From contig NZ_JAIXIG010000015.1 in the NCBI RefSeq assembly GCF_020297365.1, positions 1-64,000 of the forward strand: a stretch of 64,000 bases of DNA. The letters are read 5' to 3'. The notes under the pieces were generated by a model. It made no database searches, had not been told where the DNA came from, and was given only the letters and a program-made list of their open reading frames with translations. This DNA comes from Curtobacterium oceanosedimentum. GTDB taxonomy: Bacteria; Actinomycetota; Actinomycetes; Actinomycetales; Microbacteriaceae. Of this stretch, positions 18,697-29,641 are shown piece by piece (positions within the stretch are counted from its first letter, which is position 1; each line of letters opens with the position of its first letter). The position numbers and the translations under genes are program-made.

Positions 18697-20544
18697 CTAC
18701 TTCTTCTTCTCCTCGACGTCGCCCGAGAGCGCCGCGATGAAGGCTTCCTGCGGCACCTCGACCCGACCGATGGTCTTCATGCGCTTCTTGCCCTCCTTCT
18801 GCTTCTCGAGGAGCTTGCGCTTGCGGGTGATGTCACCGCCGTAGCACTTGGCCAGGACGTCCTTGCGCATGGCGCGGATGCTCTCGCGGGCGATGATGCG
18901 GGCACCGATCGCGGCCTGGATCGGCACCTCGAACTGCTGGCGCGGGATGAGCTTGCGCAGCCGCTCGGTCATGAGCGTGCCGTAGGCGTACGCCTTGTCG
19001 CGGTGCACGATGGCGCTGAACGCGTCGACCTGGTCGCCCTGCAGCAGGATGTCGACCTTCACCAGGTCGGCCGCCTGGTCGCCGATGGGCTCGTAGTCGA
19101 GCGACGCGTAGCCCTGCGTCTTGCTCTTCAGCTGGTCGAAGAAGTCGAACACGATCTCGCCGAGGGGCATCTCGTAGCGGATCTCGACGCGGTCCTCGCC
19201 GAGGTACTCCATGCCGAGCAGCGAGCCCCGCCGTGACTGGCACAGCTCCATGATCGCGCCGACGTAGTCCTTCGGCGCCAGGATCGCGGCGCGCACCATC
19301 GGCTCGCGGACCTCGACGATCCGGCCGCCGGGGAACTCGGACGGGTTCGTGACCTCGGTGACCGAGTTGTCCTCGTTGGTGACCTCGTAGACCACGCTCG
19401 GCGCGGTGGTGATGAGGTCGAGGCCGAACTCCCGGCTGAGTCGCTCGGTGATGATCTCCAGGTGGAGCAGCCCGAGGAACCCGCAGCGGAAGCCGAAGCC
19501 GAGCGCCACGGAGGTCTCGGGCTCGTAGACCAGTGCGGCGTCGGAGAGCTTGAGCTTGTCGAGCGCGTCGCGGAGGTCCGGGTAGTCCGACCCGTCGATC
19601 GGGTACAGGCCCGAGAACACCATCGGCTTCGGGTCCGTGTAGCCGGGCAGCGGCTCGGTCGCGGGCTTCTGCGCGGTGGTGACGGTGTCGCCGACCTTCG
19701 ACTGCCGCACGTCCTTGACGCCGGTGATCAGGTACCCGACCTCGCCGACGGAGAGCCCCTTCGTGGGCTTCGGCTCGGGGCTCGACACCCCGATCTCCAG
19801 GATCTCGTGCGTCGACTTCGTCGACATCATCTGGACCTTCTCGCGCGGCTGGATCGATCCGTCGATCATGCGCACGTAGGTCACGACGCCGCGGTAGCTG
19901 TCGTAGACCGAGTCGAAGATCATCGCGCGGGGCGCGGCGTCGACGTTGCCGACCGGCGCGGGGACGCGACGGACGACCAGGTCGAGGAGCTCGGGCACAC
20001 CGACCCCGGTCTTGCCGGAGACGCGCAGGACGTCCTCCGGCTTGCCGCCGATGAGCTGCGCGAGCTCGGCGGCGTACTTGTCCGGGTCGGCCGCGGGCAG
20101 GTCGATCTTGTTGAGGACCGGGATGATCTCGAGGTCGTTCTCGAGCGCCAGGTACAGGTTCGCGAGCGTCTGGGCCTCGATGCCCTGGGCCGCGTCGACG
20201 AGCAGGATCGCGCCCTCGCACGCCGCGAGCGACCGGGACACCTCGTACGAGAAGTCGACGTGCCCGGGGGTGTCGATCATGTTGAGCGCGAAGGTCTCGC
20301 CGTCGAGTTCCCACGGCATGCGGACGGCCTGCGACTTGATCGTGATGCCGCGCTCGCGCTCGATGTCCATGCGGTCGAGGTACTGCGCACGCATCGCGCG
20401 GTCCTCGACGATGCCGGTGATCGACAGCATGCGGTCGGCCAGCGTCGACTTGCCGTGGTCGATGTGCGCGATGATGCAGAAGTTGCGGATCGCGTCGGCC
20501 GGGGTCGCGGCGGGCTCGAGCGGAGCGGATGCTTGTGGGCTCAC
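18697..20544 (-). CDS. lepA: Elongation factor 4 (LepA)
   Basis: LepA is a translational GTPase that acts on the ribosome, possibly in back-translocation or in initiation and assembly. The 615-residue protein has the G domain ([24 protein letters not shown]), EF-G-like domains II, III and V, and the LepA-specific C-terminal domain ending in a Lys-rich tail. The GTG at 20544 follows GAGGAA. The lysine-rich end [16 protein letters not shown] is typical of the family. Confidence 0.97.
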   Translation of the reverse strand: MSPQASAPLEPAATPADAIRNFCIIAHIDHGKSTLADRMLSITGIVEDRAMRAQYLDRMDIERERGITIKSQAVRMPWELDGETFALNMIDTPGHVDFSYEVSRSLAACEGAILLVDAAQGIEAQTLANLYLALENDLEIIPVLNKIDLPAADPDKYAAELAQLIGGKPEDVLRVSGKTGVGVPELLDLVVRRVPAPVGNVDAAPRAMIFDSVYDSYRGVVTYVRMIDGSIQPREKVQMMSTKSTHEILEIGVSSPEPKPTKGLSVGEVGYLITGVKDVRQSKVGDTVTTAQKPATEPLPGYTDPKPMVFSGLYPIDGSDYPDLRDALDKLKLSDAALVYEPETSVALGFGFRCGFLGLLHLEIITERLSREFGLDLITTAPSVVYEVTNEDNSVTEVTNPSEFPGGRIVEVREPMVRAAILAPKDYVGAIMELCQSRRGSLLGMEYLGEDRVEIRYEMPLGEIVFDFFDQLKSKTQGYASLDYEPIGDQAADLVKVDILLQGDQVDAFSAIVHRDKAYAYGTLMTERLRKLIPRQQFEVPIQAAIGARIIARESIRAMRKDVLAKCYGGDITRKRKLLEKQKEGKKRMKTIGRVEVPQEAFIAALSGDVEEKKK

Positions 20545-20656
20545 GGTTCCTCAGGTGGGTCGGACGGTCGGACCAGTCTCCCACGGTTGCACGCCGGCGC
20601 GCGCACCCGCGGCCGACCTGTGGAGGCCGGGCGCCGCCGTGGACGTCGTGCAGGGC

Positions 20657-20698
20657 GGACGGGAGGCACGGGGCGGGCCGGCACCATGCCTCCCGTCC
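20657..20698 (-). terminator. Family C hairpin after the aminotransferase gene
   Basis: A 12-bp stem (20657-20668 with 20687-20698) shares the GGACGGGAGGC arm with the other family C hairpins. It abuts the aminotransferase stop (20700-20702) and precedes lepA, so it probably ends the aminotransferase transcript. Confidence 0.65.
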
Positions 20699-20699
20699 G

Positions 20700-21866
20700 T
20701 CAGAGGGTCGCGTGTGCCGGAGCCGGCAGGGCGCCGAGACCACGGCGGAGGTCGTCCGGGGTGGCTGCGAGGCACACGCGGATCCAGCCCTCGCCGGTGC
20801 GGCCGAAGGCGCTGCCCGGTGCGACGGCGACGTGCTCGCGCTGCAGGAACGCCAGGGCCCACGCGGCGACGTCCCCGTCCGACGCGTGCGACACGTCGAC
20901 CCACAGGTAGAACGCCCCGCGCGGGTCGAGGTAGTGGATGCCGGCGGCGTCGAGCGTCTCCTTCGCCACGTCGAGGTTGGCCCGGTAGTGCTCCCGGGCG
21001 TCCCGCACCGCGGAGTGGTCCCCCACGATGGCCGCGAGGGCCGCGTACTGGTCGGGCTCGGCGACGCAGCTGATCATCGCCTCCTGCGTGGTGCGCATGG
21101 TGGGACCGAGCCCCTTCGGCGTCACGAGGTAGCCGACCCGCACGCCCGTCATCGCGTACGTCTTGCTCAGCGAGAAGGCGGAGAAGACCCGGTCGTCCTC
21201 GTCGAGGGCGGCCAGGCTGACGTGGCGGGTGCCGTAGGTGAAGTACTCGTAGACCTCGTCGCTGATGACCCACAGGTCGTGCCGCTTCGCGAACGCCAGC
21301 AGCGCCCGGAGCGTGTCCTCGCCGAAGACCGACCCGAGCGGGTTCGACGGCGAGTTCACGACGAGCACCCGGGTGCGCTCGGTGACGCTCGCCTCGAGCG
21401 CCTGCAGGTCGGGCTCGAACCCGTGCTGCGGCTCGAGCCGGTACGGCACCGGGGTCGCCCCGATGATGTGGGCGTTCATCGTGAAGGTCGTGTAGCCGGG
21501 ATCGGGCACGAGCACCTCGTCGCCCGGGCTCAGGGTCAGCGTCATGGCCTGGAACAGCGCCTGCGTCGCCCCGATCGTCATCCAGATCTGCTCGAGGTCG
21601 GCCTCGATCCGGTTCTCGCGGCGCAGCTTGTCCCGCACGGCCTCGCGGAGCGGTGCAATGCCCCCGTTCGGCGTGTAGCCGGTGCGGTCCTCGGTCCACG
21701 CCCGTCGGGCGGCCTCGCCGATGTGCGGTGCCACCGGGACGTCCGGCTCGCCGATCACGAGCATCGTCACGTCGGTGCCGCTCGACTGCAGCAGTGCCGC
21801 TTGCTCGAAGACCCTGCGGATGCCGGAGGCGGGGACGGTGTCGATCCGAGACGCGAGGGAGGGCAT
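20700..21866 (-). CDS. PLP-dependent class I/II aminotransferase
   Basis: This 388-residue fold-type I aminotransferase has GATQALFQA, the PLP-contacting [15 protein letters not shown] and the Schiff-base Lys in [18 protein letters not shown], with the substrate-carboxylate Arg in EGWIRVCLA near the C-terminus. It resembles aspartate/aromatic aminotransferases; the substrate is unassigned. The frame is open upstream through tandem repeats, but the ATG at 21866 fits the family and has TACCGT (21873-21878) 6 nt upstream. Confidence 0.9.
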   Translation of the reverse strand: MPSLASRIDTVPASGIRRVFEQAALLQSSGTDVTMLVIGEPDVPVAPHIGEAARRAWTEDRTGYTPNGGIAPLREAVRDKLRRENRIEADLEQIWMTIGATQALFQAMTLTLSPGDEVLVPDPGYTTFTMNAHIIGATPVPYRLEPQHGFEPDLQALEASVTERTRVLVVNSPSNPLGSVFGEDTLRALLAFAKRHDLWVISDEVYEYFTYGTRHVSLAALDEDDRVFSAFSLSKTYAMTGVRVGYLVTPKGLGPTMRTTQEAMISCVAEPDQYAALAAIVGDHSAVRDAREHYRANLDVAKETLDAAGIHYLDPRGAFYLWVDVSHASDGDVAAWALAFLQREHVAVAPGSAFGRTGEGWIRVCLAATPDDLRRGLGALPAPAHATL

Positions 21867-21945
21867 GCCGCCACGGTATCCGCTCCGTGTTGCGGTGGAG
21901 TTTCGCGGGGGCCGGCCGCGGGCTCTCGCGGATCCGGCGGTGCTC

Positions 21946-22074
21946 CGTGCTTTGGGGGCGGCCCCCGGGGTCGGGCGTTTCGTGCTTTGGTGGCGGCCCC
22001 CGGGGTCGGGCGTTTCGTGCTTTGGTGGCGGCCCCCGGGGTCGGGCGTTTCGTGCTTTGGTGGCGGCCCCCGGG
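21946..22074. repeat. 35-bp tandem repeat array, 3.7 copies
   Basis: Direct repeats of a 35-bp unit (containing GTGCTTTGGTGGCGGCCCCC and GGGTCGGGCGTTT) at 21946-21980, 21981-22015 and 22016-22050, plus a partial copy to 22074. Copies 2 and 3 are identical; copy 1 differs by one base in GGTGGCGG. The array fills most of the 326-bp spacer between the divergent aminotransferase and rpsT genes. It has no spacers, so it is not CRISPR. Confidence 0.95.
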
Positions 22075-22099
22075 CCTGGTAGTGTTGGTGGCTGGCTTC

Positions 22100-22152
22100 C
22101 GCGTTCCCCGCCCACGGGTGGAACGCGATGCGACCAAGGGCCCCTCTACCCT
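22100..22152 (+). promoter_or_regulatory. rpsT promoter region with inverted repeat
   Basis: CGCGTTCC (22100-22107) and GGAACGCG (22120-22127) form an 8-bp inverted repeat with a 12-nt spacer. TACCCT at 22147-22152 is a plausible -10, giving a 5' leader of about 35 nt with an AGGAG site before rpsT. No good -35 is visible. Confidence 0.4.
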
Positions 22153-22192
22153 GCGGTCGCGCCCACCCGTACGAGACGAGCAGGAGCAGTTC

Positions 22193-22453
22193 ATGGCGAA
22201 CATCAAGTCGCAGATCAAGCGCATCAAGACCAACCTCAAGGCCACCGAGCGCAACAAGGCGTACAAGTCGGAGCTCAAGACGCACATCCGTCGCGCCAAC
22301 GACGCTGTCGCCGCCGGTGACAAGGACAAGGCCGTTGCCGCCCTGGCCCTCGCGTCGAAGAAGCTCGACAAGGCCGTGAGCAAGGGTGTCATCCACAAGA
22401 ACCAGGCCGCGAACCGCAAGTCGGCCATCGCGAAGAAGGTCTCGTCGCTCTGA
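22193..22453 (+). CDS. rpsT: 30S ribosomal protein S20
   Basis: S20 binds 16S rRNA early in 30S assembly. The 86-residue Lys-rich helical protein starts [20 protein letters not shown] and ends in [13 protein letters not shown], as the family does. AGGAG lies 6 nt before the ATG, a classic strong site unlike the many leaderless neighbours. A strong terminator follows. Confidence 0.98.
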   Translation: MANIKSQIKRIKTNLKATERNKAYKSELKTHIRRANDAVAAGDKDKAVAALALASKKLDKAVSKGVIHKNQAANRKSAIAKKVSSL

Positions 22454-22476
22454 CGCACTGACCCTTCCGGTCTGCA

Positions 22477-22509
22477 CGAAGGCCCCGCACCGTTGGTGCG
22501 GGGCCTTCG
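22477..22509 (+). terminator. Terminator after rpsT
   Basis: A perfect 14-bp GC-rich stem (22477-22490 with 22496-22509) with a 5-nt loop lies 23 nt after the stop and is followed by a T-containing stretch. This is the most canonical terminator in the window. Confidence 0.85.
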
Positions 22510-22565
22510 TCGTGTGTGGGGCGCGTGCGGGGGTGCGTGCGCGGGGTGCGTGCGCGTGTGGCACT

Positions 22566-22620
22566 TCGTGAGCAGGAATGGTCGGGTCGCGAGGTCGCAC
22601 CCGACCATTCCTGCTCACGA
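22566..22620. repeat. Family B palindrome, copy 1
   Basis: Arms of 22 nt (22566-22587 and 22599-22620, beginning TCGTGAGCAGGAATGGTC) are perfectly complementary around an 11-nt loop. The same arms recur at 50768-50826 with a different 11-nt loop. It lies between convergent rpsT and holA. It is lower in GC than the surrounding DNA. Confidence 0.9.
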
Positions 22621-22692
22621 GATGCCGCCGAGCGATGCGACGACCAGCAGGACAGGCGGCCGGGTCGCCACGGCCGGGAGGCGTGGGTCGCC

Positions 22693-23712
22693 TCAGCGGG
22701 GCTCGCCGCGTCGGGCGATGGTGCGGACCATCACCTCGAGCGCGTAGTGCGCGTCGCGGGAGCCACCCTTCACCGCGGTGTCGGCCTCGGCGATGCTGAT
22801 GATCGCGTTCGCCAGGCCGGACTCACTCCAGCCCGCCACGTCACGCTGGGCACGCTGTACCTGCCACGGTGCCATGCCGAGCGCGGAGGCAGCCTGGCCG
22901 CTCGGGCCTCGGAAGGCGCTCACCTTCGCCATCGTGCGGATCTTGCTCGCGAACGCCGCGACGATCGGGACCGGTGCCTCACCCGTGGCGAGGGCGTGCC
23001 GGAGCTCGACGATCGCCGGCGCCGACCGCCCCGCGAGCGCGATGTCCGCCACCTTGAACGCGTTCGTCTCGACGCGTCCGCCGTAGTACTTGTCGACGAC
23101 CTTGTCGGTGATCTCCTCGGCCTCGTCCGCCAGGAGCTGCCGGCACGCCGCTGCGAGCTCGGCCAGGTCGTCCGCGAAGGCTGCCACGAGGGTCCGCACC
23201 GCCGAGGGCGCGATCCGGCGCCGGGCGGCCCGGAACTCCGCGTTCACGAAGTCGATGCGGTCGGTCTCGCGCTTGAGTTCGTCGCACAGCACCTCGACGC
23301 CACCGCCGACCCCGCTGCGGATGGTGTCGAGGAGCTTCTTGCCGCGCATGCCGCCGCCGTGCCGCAGCACCAGCGTGACGTCGTCGGCGGGGGCCTGCAG
23401 GTACGAGATCGTCTCGGTGATGAAGGCGTCGGTGCACTTCTCGACGTTCGTGACCTGCACGAGTCGGGGCTCCCCGAACAGCGAGGGGCTGGCGAGCGTG
23501 GCGAGCAGGCCGGGGGCGTACTGGTCCGCCTCGAGGTCGTGCACCTCGAGCGCCGGGTCCTCACCCTGCAGCAGGTCCTTGAGCACACCGCGGGCGCGGT
23601 CGGCCAGGAACGCTTCCGGCCCGGTCACCAGGACGACCGGGGCCGGACGGATGCCCGACCACGGGACCTGGTCGATCTTCGCGGCGGCGCGCGCGGGCTT
23701 CTTGGCGGCCAT
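22693..23712 (-). CDS. holA: DNA polymerase III subunit delta
   Basis: HolA is the delta subunit of the clamp loader, which opens the beta clamp. The 339-residue protein has the family N-terminus (VPWSGIRPAPVVLVTGPEAF), a degenerate ATPase-like fold without Walker A, and the C-terminal collar domain (YGGRVETNAFKVADIAL, WQVQRAQRDVAGWS). GGAAGGA lies just before the ATG. The first 152 bp overlap the 3' end of the comEC frame. Confidence 0.93.
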   Translation of the reverse strand: MAAKKPARAAAKIDQVPWSGIRPAPVVLVTGPEAFLADRARGVLKDLLQGEDPALEVHDLEADQYAPGLLATLASPSLFGEPRLVQVTNVEKCTDAFITETISYLQAPADDVTLVLRHGGGMRGKKLLDTIRSGVGGGVEVLCDELKRETDRIDFVNAEFRAARRRIAPSAVRTLVAAFADDLAELAAACRQLLADEAEEITDKVVDKYYGGRVETNAFKVADIALAGRSAPAIVELRHALATGEAPVPIVAAFASKIRTMAKVSAFRGPSGQAASALGMAPWQVQRAQRDVAGWSESGLANAIISIAEADTAVKGGSRDAHYALEVMVRTIARRGEPR

Positions 23713-26116
23713 GGGGTCCTTCCGGTGGTGCCGGCCCGGACGGTGCCGGGTCGAGTCGTGCTCCGACGATCCTACGGGCGGCCGCCGACGGCGTGCGTTC
23801 CGTCCACACCCGCACCTCGTCGACGCCGGACCGGGCGAGCACCACGGTGCCGCGCTCGTCCGTGCGGAGCGGCACCGTGCCGGCGGCCTCCAGCACCCCG
23901 AGGGCCGACCGCGTCGGGTGACCGTAGGTGTTGTCCGCCCCGACGCCGATGAGGCCGACCCGCGCGGCGAGGTCCCGGTAGAGCTGCGCGTCCTGGTCGG
24001 CCGAGCCGTGGTGCGCCACCTTGACGACGTCGATCGGTGCCGTCGGCAGTGCGCCGGCGCTGCGCAGACCGCGCTGCGACGACTCCCCCAGGTCACCGAG
24101 GAAGACCCCGGTCAGACAGGCGTCGCACCGCTCCCCCTCCGGCGGACCCGTGACCAGCACGATGCTCGCGTCGTTGCCGGAGTCGGGGTCGCCGGCACGT
24201 GGCCACACCACGCGCCAGGCGAGTGCCCCGAGGACACCGGAGGCGCGGTCGTCGGCCGTCCGCACGTCCACCCCGGCACGCTGGAGCTCGGAGACGACCC
24301 GGGCGTCGGCGGCGCGGCCGACGGTGCCGACCAGGGCGGTCTCGGCGATGCCGGACACCGCGCCCACCGCTCCGACGTGGTCGCGGTCGAAGTGCGTCAG
24401 CACGAGGAGGTCGACCCGTGTGACCCCGAGCAGGTCCAGGCAGGCACGGAGCCGTTCCTCGTCGTCACCGGTGTCCACGAGCCCGACCGCGTCGTCGTCG
24501 CGGAGCAGCACGGCATCGCCCTGCCCGACGTCGCACGCCGCGACCGACCAGTCGTCGGGGACCGTCCCCCGGACCACGAGCACGGGGACGGTCACCGCGG
24601 CCACGCCGATCACGGCCACCGTCGCCGCGGCGAGCAGCAGGCGGGATCCTGCACGACCCCGGACCAGCACGGCCGTCGCGACGCAGCCGCACACGAGCAC
24701 GGCGGCGGCGACCCCGAACGAGCCGGCCGGCCAGGGTACGGAGGCGTACGGCAGGGCGGCGGCCCCGTGGGCGACGGCCCCGACGGCGGCAGCGGGGACC
24801 CACGCGACGGCCGCGAGCACCTGCGCGCCGGGCGGCCACACCGGAGCCAGTGCGCACGCGGCAAGCCCGATCACCGTGACGACCGGTGCGAACGGCTCCG
24901 CCAGCAGGTTCGCCGGGACCGCGTAGGTCGGGAGCGCCGCCGACAGCGGGATCGTGACCGGCCAGCACGCCACCTGGGCGGCCACCGGGATCGCCAGCGC
25001 CGCTGCCACGGGCGTCCACAGGCGACGCGCCAGCAGCTCGGTGAGCGGTGGTCCGAGCACCACGATCCCGCTGGTGGCGAGCACGGACAGGGCGAACGCG
25101 AACGACCGCGCGAGCCAGGGGTCGGCGACGAGCATGCCGACCGCGGCGAGGGCGATGAGCGGCACGCCCCGCACGGGACGGCCGACGAGGTGCACGACGA
25201 GCACCACGATCGCCATCACGGCCGCCCGCACGATCGAGGGGTCGGGCCGCACGAGCACGACGAACACCAGCAGCACCACGACGGCCAGCGCAGCCCGGAC
25301 GCCACGAGGCAGGCCACACGCCCGCCCGACCACGACGACGAGGCCCACCACCACGGCGCAGTTCGATCCGGACACCGCCGTCAAGTGGGTCAGCGCCGAG
25401 GTCTCCATGGCCGCCTCGGTCGCGGGGTCGAGTCCGGATCGGTCGCCGATCACGAGCCCGCGGAGCAGTGCCGCGCCGGGCTGCGGCAGATCGGCGGTGG
25501 CCTGCACGAAGGCCTGCCGCGCGGCGTCCGTCGCGCCGAGCAGCCCGTCGGGCGGCACCGACGACGGCGTCCCGCGCAGGAACACCACGAAGGCCGTCGT
25601 GGACCCGGGGCCGTCCCGCTGCAGTGTCGCCGCCCCGGCCACCCGGGCACCGGCGGGCAGCACGACCCCAGATTGGTCACCGTGCACGTCGGGGACGAGG
25701 CGGACCGGCACACGAAGATCGTCGAGGTCGCCCGCGCGCACCAGCTTCGCGGTGACCGACCGGTCACCCGGCGCGAGGTCGCGGGTCAGCACGGCCTCGA
25801 CGTCGACGCTCCTGGCCTCCGGACCGGCGACGAGGGCGCGCAACGGCTCGGGTGCCCGACGCGACTCCCCCTCGGTGACGGACACCGCGAGCAGCGCGGA
25901 CAGGGCCGCCGTCACGAACACCAGGCCGGCCACGACCGCCACTGCCCCGGACCGCCGCCGTCCGAGCACGACGCCGCTGACGACGACCAGGACGGCCGCG
26001 ACGCCCCCGGCCGTCGCGGCCGCACCGGGCTGCCCGACGAGCAGCGCGGCCACGACCCAGGCGACCGCCACCGGTACCGCGACCCGCAGGTCGACCGCAC
26101 TCGGTGCGAGCTGCAC
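23561..26116 (-). CDS. comEC: ComEC/Rec2 DNA uptake channel
   Basis: ComEC is the inner-membrane channel for single-stranded DNA in natural transformation. The 851-residue frame has an N-terminal DUF4131-like segment, the Competence domain with multiple TM helices (about 210-480, GLVIGDRSGLDP, HLTAVSGSNCAVV) and a metallo-beta-lactamase domain (about 510-770, CDVGQGDAVLLRD, LTHFDRDHVGA, VKVAHHGSADQD). Homology ends near residue 780; the last 70 or so residues are Pro/Arg/Gly-rich and come from the part overlapping holA in another frame. The GTG start at 26116 has GGGGGA upstream, 11 nt after comEA. Confidence 0.9.
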   Translation of the reverse strand: MQLAPSAVDLRVAVPVAVAWVVAALLVGQPGAAATAGGVAAVLVVVSGVVLGRRRSGAVAVVAGLVFVTAALSALLAVSVTEGESRRAPEPLRALVAGPEARSVDVEAVLTRDLAPGDRSVTAKLVRAGDLDDLRVPVRLVPDVHGDQSGVVLPAGARVAGAATLQRDGPGSTTAFVVFLRGTPSSVPPDGLLGATDAARQAFVQATADLPQPGAALLRGLVIGDRSGLDPATEAAMETSALTHLTAVSGSNCAVVVGLVVVVGRACGLPRGVRAALAVVVLLVFVVLVRPDPSIVRAAVMAIVVLVVHLVGRPVRGVPLIALAAVGMLVADPWLARSFAFALSVLATSGIVVLGPPLTELLARRLWTPVAAALAIPVAAQVACWPVTIPLSAALPTYAVPANLLAEPFAPVVTVIGLAACALAPVWPPGAQVLAAVAWVPAAAVGAVAHGAAALPYASVPWPAGSFGVAAAVLVCGCVATAVLVRGRAGSRLLLAAATVAVIGVAAVTVPVLVVRGTVPDDWSVAACDVGQGDAVLLRDDDAVGLVDTGDDEERLRACLDLLGVTRVDLLVLTHFDRDHVGAVGAVSGIAETALVGTVGRAADARVVSELQRAGVDVRTADDRASGVLGALAWRVVWPRAGDPDSGNDASIVLVTGPPEGERCDACLTGVFLGDLGESSQRGLRSAGALPTAPIDVVKVAHHGSADQDAQLYRDLAARVGLIGVGADNTYGHPTRSALGVLEAAGTVPLRTDERGTVVLARSGVDEVRVWTERTPSAAARRIVGARLDPAPSGPAPPEGPHGRQEARARRREDRPGPVVGHPSGPGRPGDRAGSVPGRPRPRCAQGPAAG

Positions 26117-26127
26117 CGCGGTCCCCC

Positions 26128-26874
26128 TCAGACCCGAACCCGGTCGCGCAGCTCGGCGAGCCGCCCGTCGCCGATCCCGCTGACGTCGAGCAGGTCCTCG
26201 ACCGCGGCGAACCGACCGTGCTCGTCACGCCACGCGATGATCCGACCGGCCAGCCCCGGGCCGATACCGGGCAGGCTCTCGAGCGCGGCCTGGTCGGCGG
26301 TGTTCAGGTCGACGACGGCCGGAGTCCCGGAACCGGCAGCGCCGCCGTCGACCACGGACGCGTCCGGAGACCCGGCGGCGGCGCCCCCGGTGACCGGGCC
26401 GAGCGCCTCGGGCACGTCCTGCTGCCCCACCCGCGGCACGTACAGCCGCTCGCCGTCCGTCAGGACCCGGGCCAGGTTGAGCCGGTCGAGGTCGGCGTCG
26501 TCGGTGGCTCCGCCGGCCCGTTCGATCGCGTCACCCACGCGGGTCGCCGCCGGGAGTTCGACCACGCCCCCGCGTCGCACCGCCCCGAGCACGTGCACCA
26601 CCACGCGCCCCGCGTCGGGACCGCCGCCGCCACCCGGGGTCGACGGAGCGCCGGCACCGGCAGTCGGGGACGGCGTACCCGTCGCACCACCCGGCCCGGC
26701 GGTCGGGGCACCACGGACCACCACACCGCCCGCGCCCCCGCCACCCGCGGCCAGCGCGCCGGCCAGGACCACCACGACGGCGATCACGACCGCGGCAGCG
26801 GCCAGCACCACGGCAGCCCGCGGCGACAACGCGAGACGGGACCACCACGGTCCGGGAGACGACGGCGACGACAT
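26128..26874 (-). CDS. comEA: ComEA helix-hairpin-helix DNA-binding protein
   Basis: ComEA is the membrane-anchored DNA receptor for uptake. The 248-residue protein has one TM anchor (about 20-44), a Gly/Pro/Thr-rich spacer, an SLBB domain (VVVHVLGAVRRGGVVELP to LYVPRVG) and a C-terminal tandem HhH domain (VDLNTADQAALESLPGIGPG, LLDVSGIGDGRLAELRD). TAGCGT (26882-26887) lies 7 nt before the ATG, so leaderless expression is likely. comEC follows 11 nt downstream. Confidence 0.93.
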   Translation of the reverse strand: MSSPSSPGPWWSRLALSPRAAVVLAAAAVVIAVVVVLAGALAAGGGGAGGVVVRGAPTAGPGGATGTPSPTAGAGAPSTPGGGGGPDAGRVVVHVLGAVRRGGVVELPAATRVGDAIERAGGATDDADLDRLNLARVLTDGERLYVPRVGQQDVPEALGPVTGGAAAGSPDASVVDGGAAGSGTPAVVDLNTADQAALESLPGIGPGLAGRIIAWRDEHGRFAAVEDLLDVSGIGDGRLAELRDRVRV

Positions 26875-26888
26875 GCCCGGAACGCTAC

Positions 26889-27015
26889 GGAGCCCGGCCG
26901 GTCCGCCGGGCTCCGAGGGTCACGCCCGTGGACGGTCGCCGCGACCGCCCCTGCTGTGGAGGGACGTCGCGGGCGACGGCGCCAGCAGACGTCGTGGGCG
27001 ACGGCGCCAGCAGAC
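26889..27015. repeat. Hairpin and 25-bp tandem repeat between leuS and comEA
   Basis: A 10-bp stem with a 6-nt loop (26889-26914) may end leuS transcripts, although it lies about 120 nt from the stop. Bases 26966-26990 and 26991-27015 are a 25-bp direct repeat (one mismatch) containing GGGCGACGGCGCCAGCAGAC. No gene was seen in this spacer. Confidence 0.6.
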
Positions 27016-27035
27016 GCCGCTCGCGACGGCGGCCG

Positions 27036-29591
<2,556 letters not shown>

Positions 29592-29599
29592 GGTCCTCA

Positions 29600-29630
29600 A
29601 CGATACAAGCCGGGAGGCCCGCCCCGCGTC
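29600..29630 (-). promoter_or_regulatory. Putative leuS promoter with shared 18-mer
   Basis: TATCGT (29600-29605) is followed upstream, after 7 nt, by the 18-mer at 29613-29630 that also precedes the ABC ATPase promoter (5528-5545) in the same register. It lies in the 50-nt gap after cydC. Confidence 0.4.
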
Positions 29631-29641
29631 CGCCTGTCGGC

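Noticed and set aside
21946-22074. Possible CRISPR array
   Set aside because: Direct repeats are contiguous with no unique spacers and no cas genes nearby; it is a simple tandem repeat.
21867-22115. N-terminal extension of the aminotransferase through the 35-bp repeats
   Set aside because: The extension is repeat-encoded low complexity; the family start and a -10 box fit the ATG at 21866.
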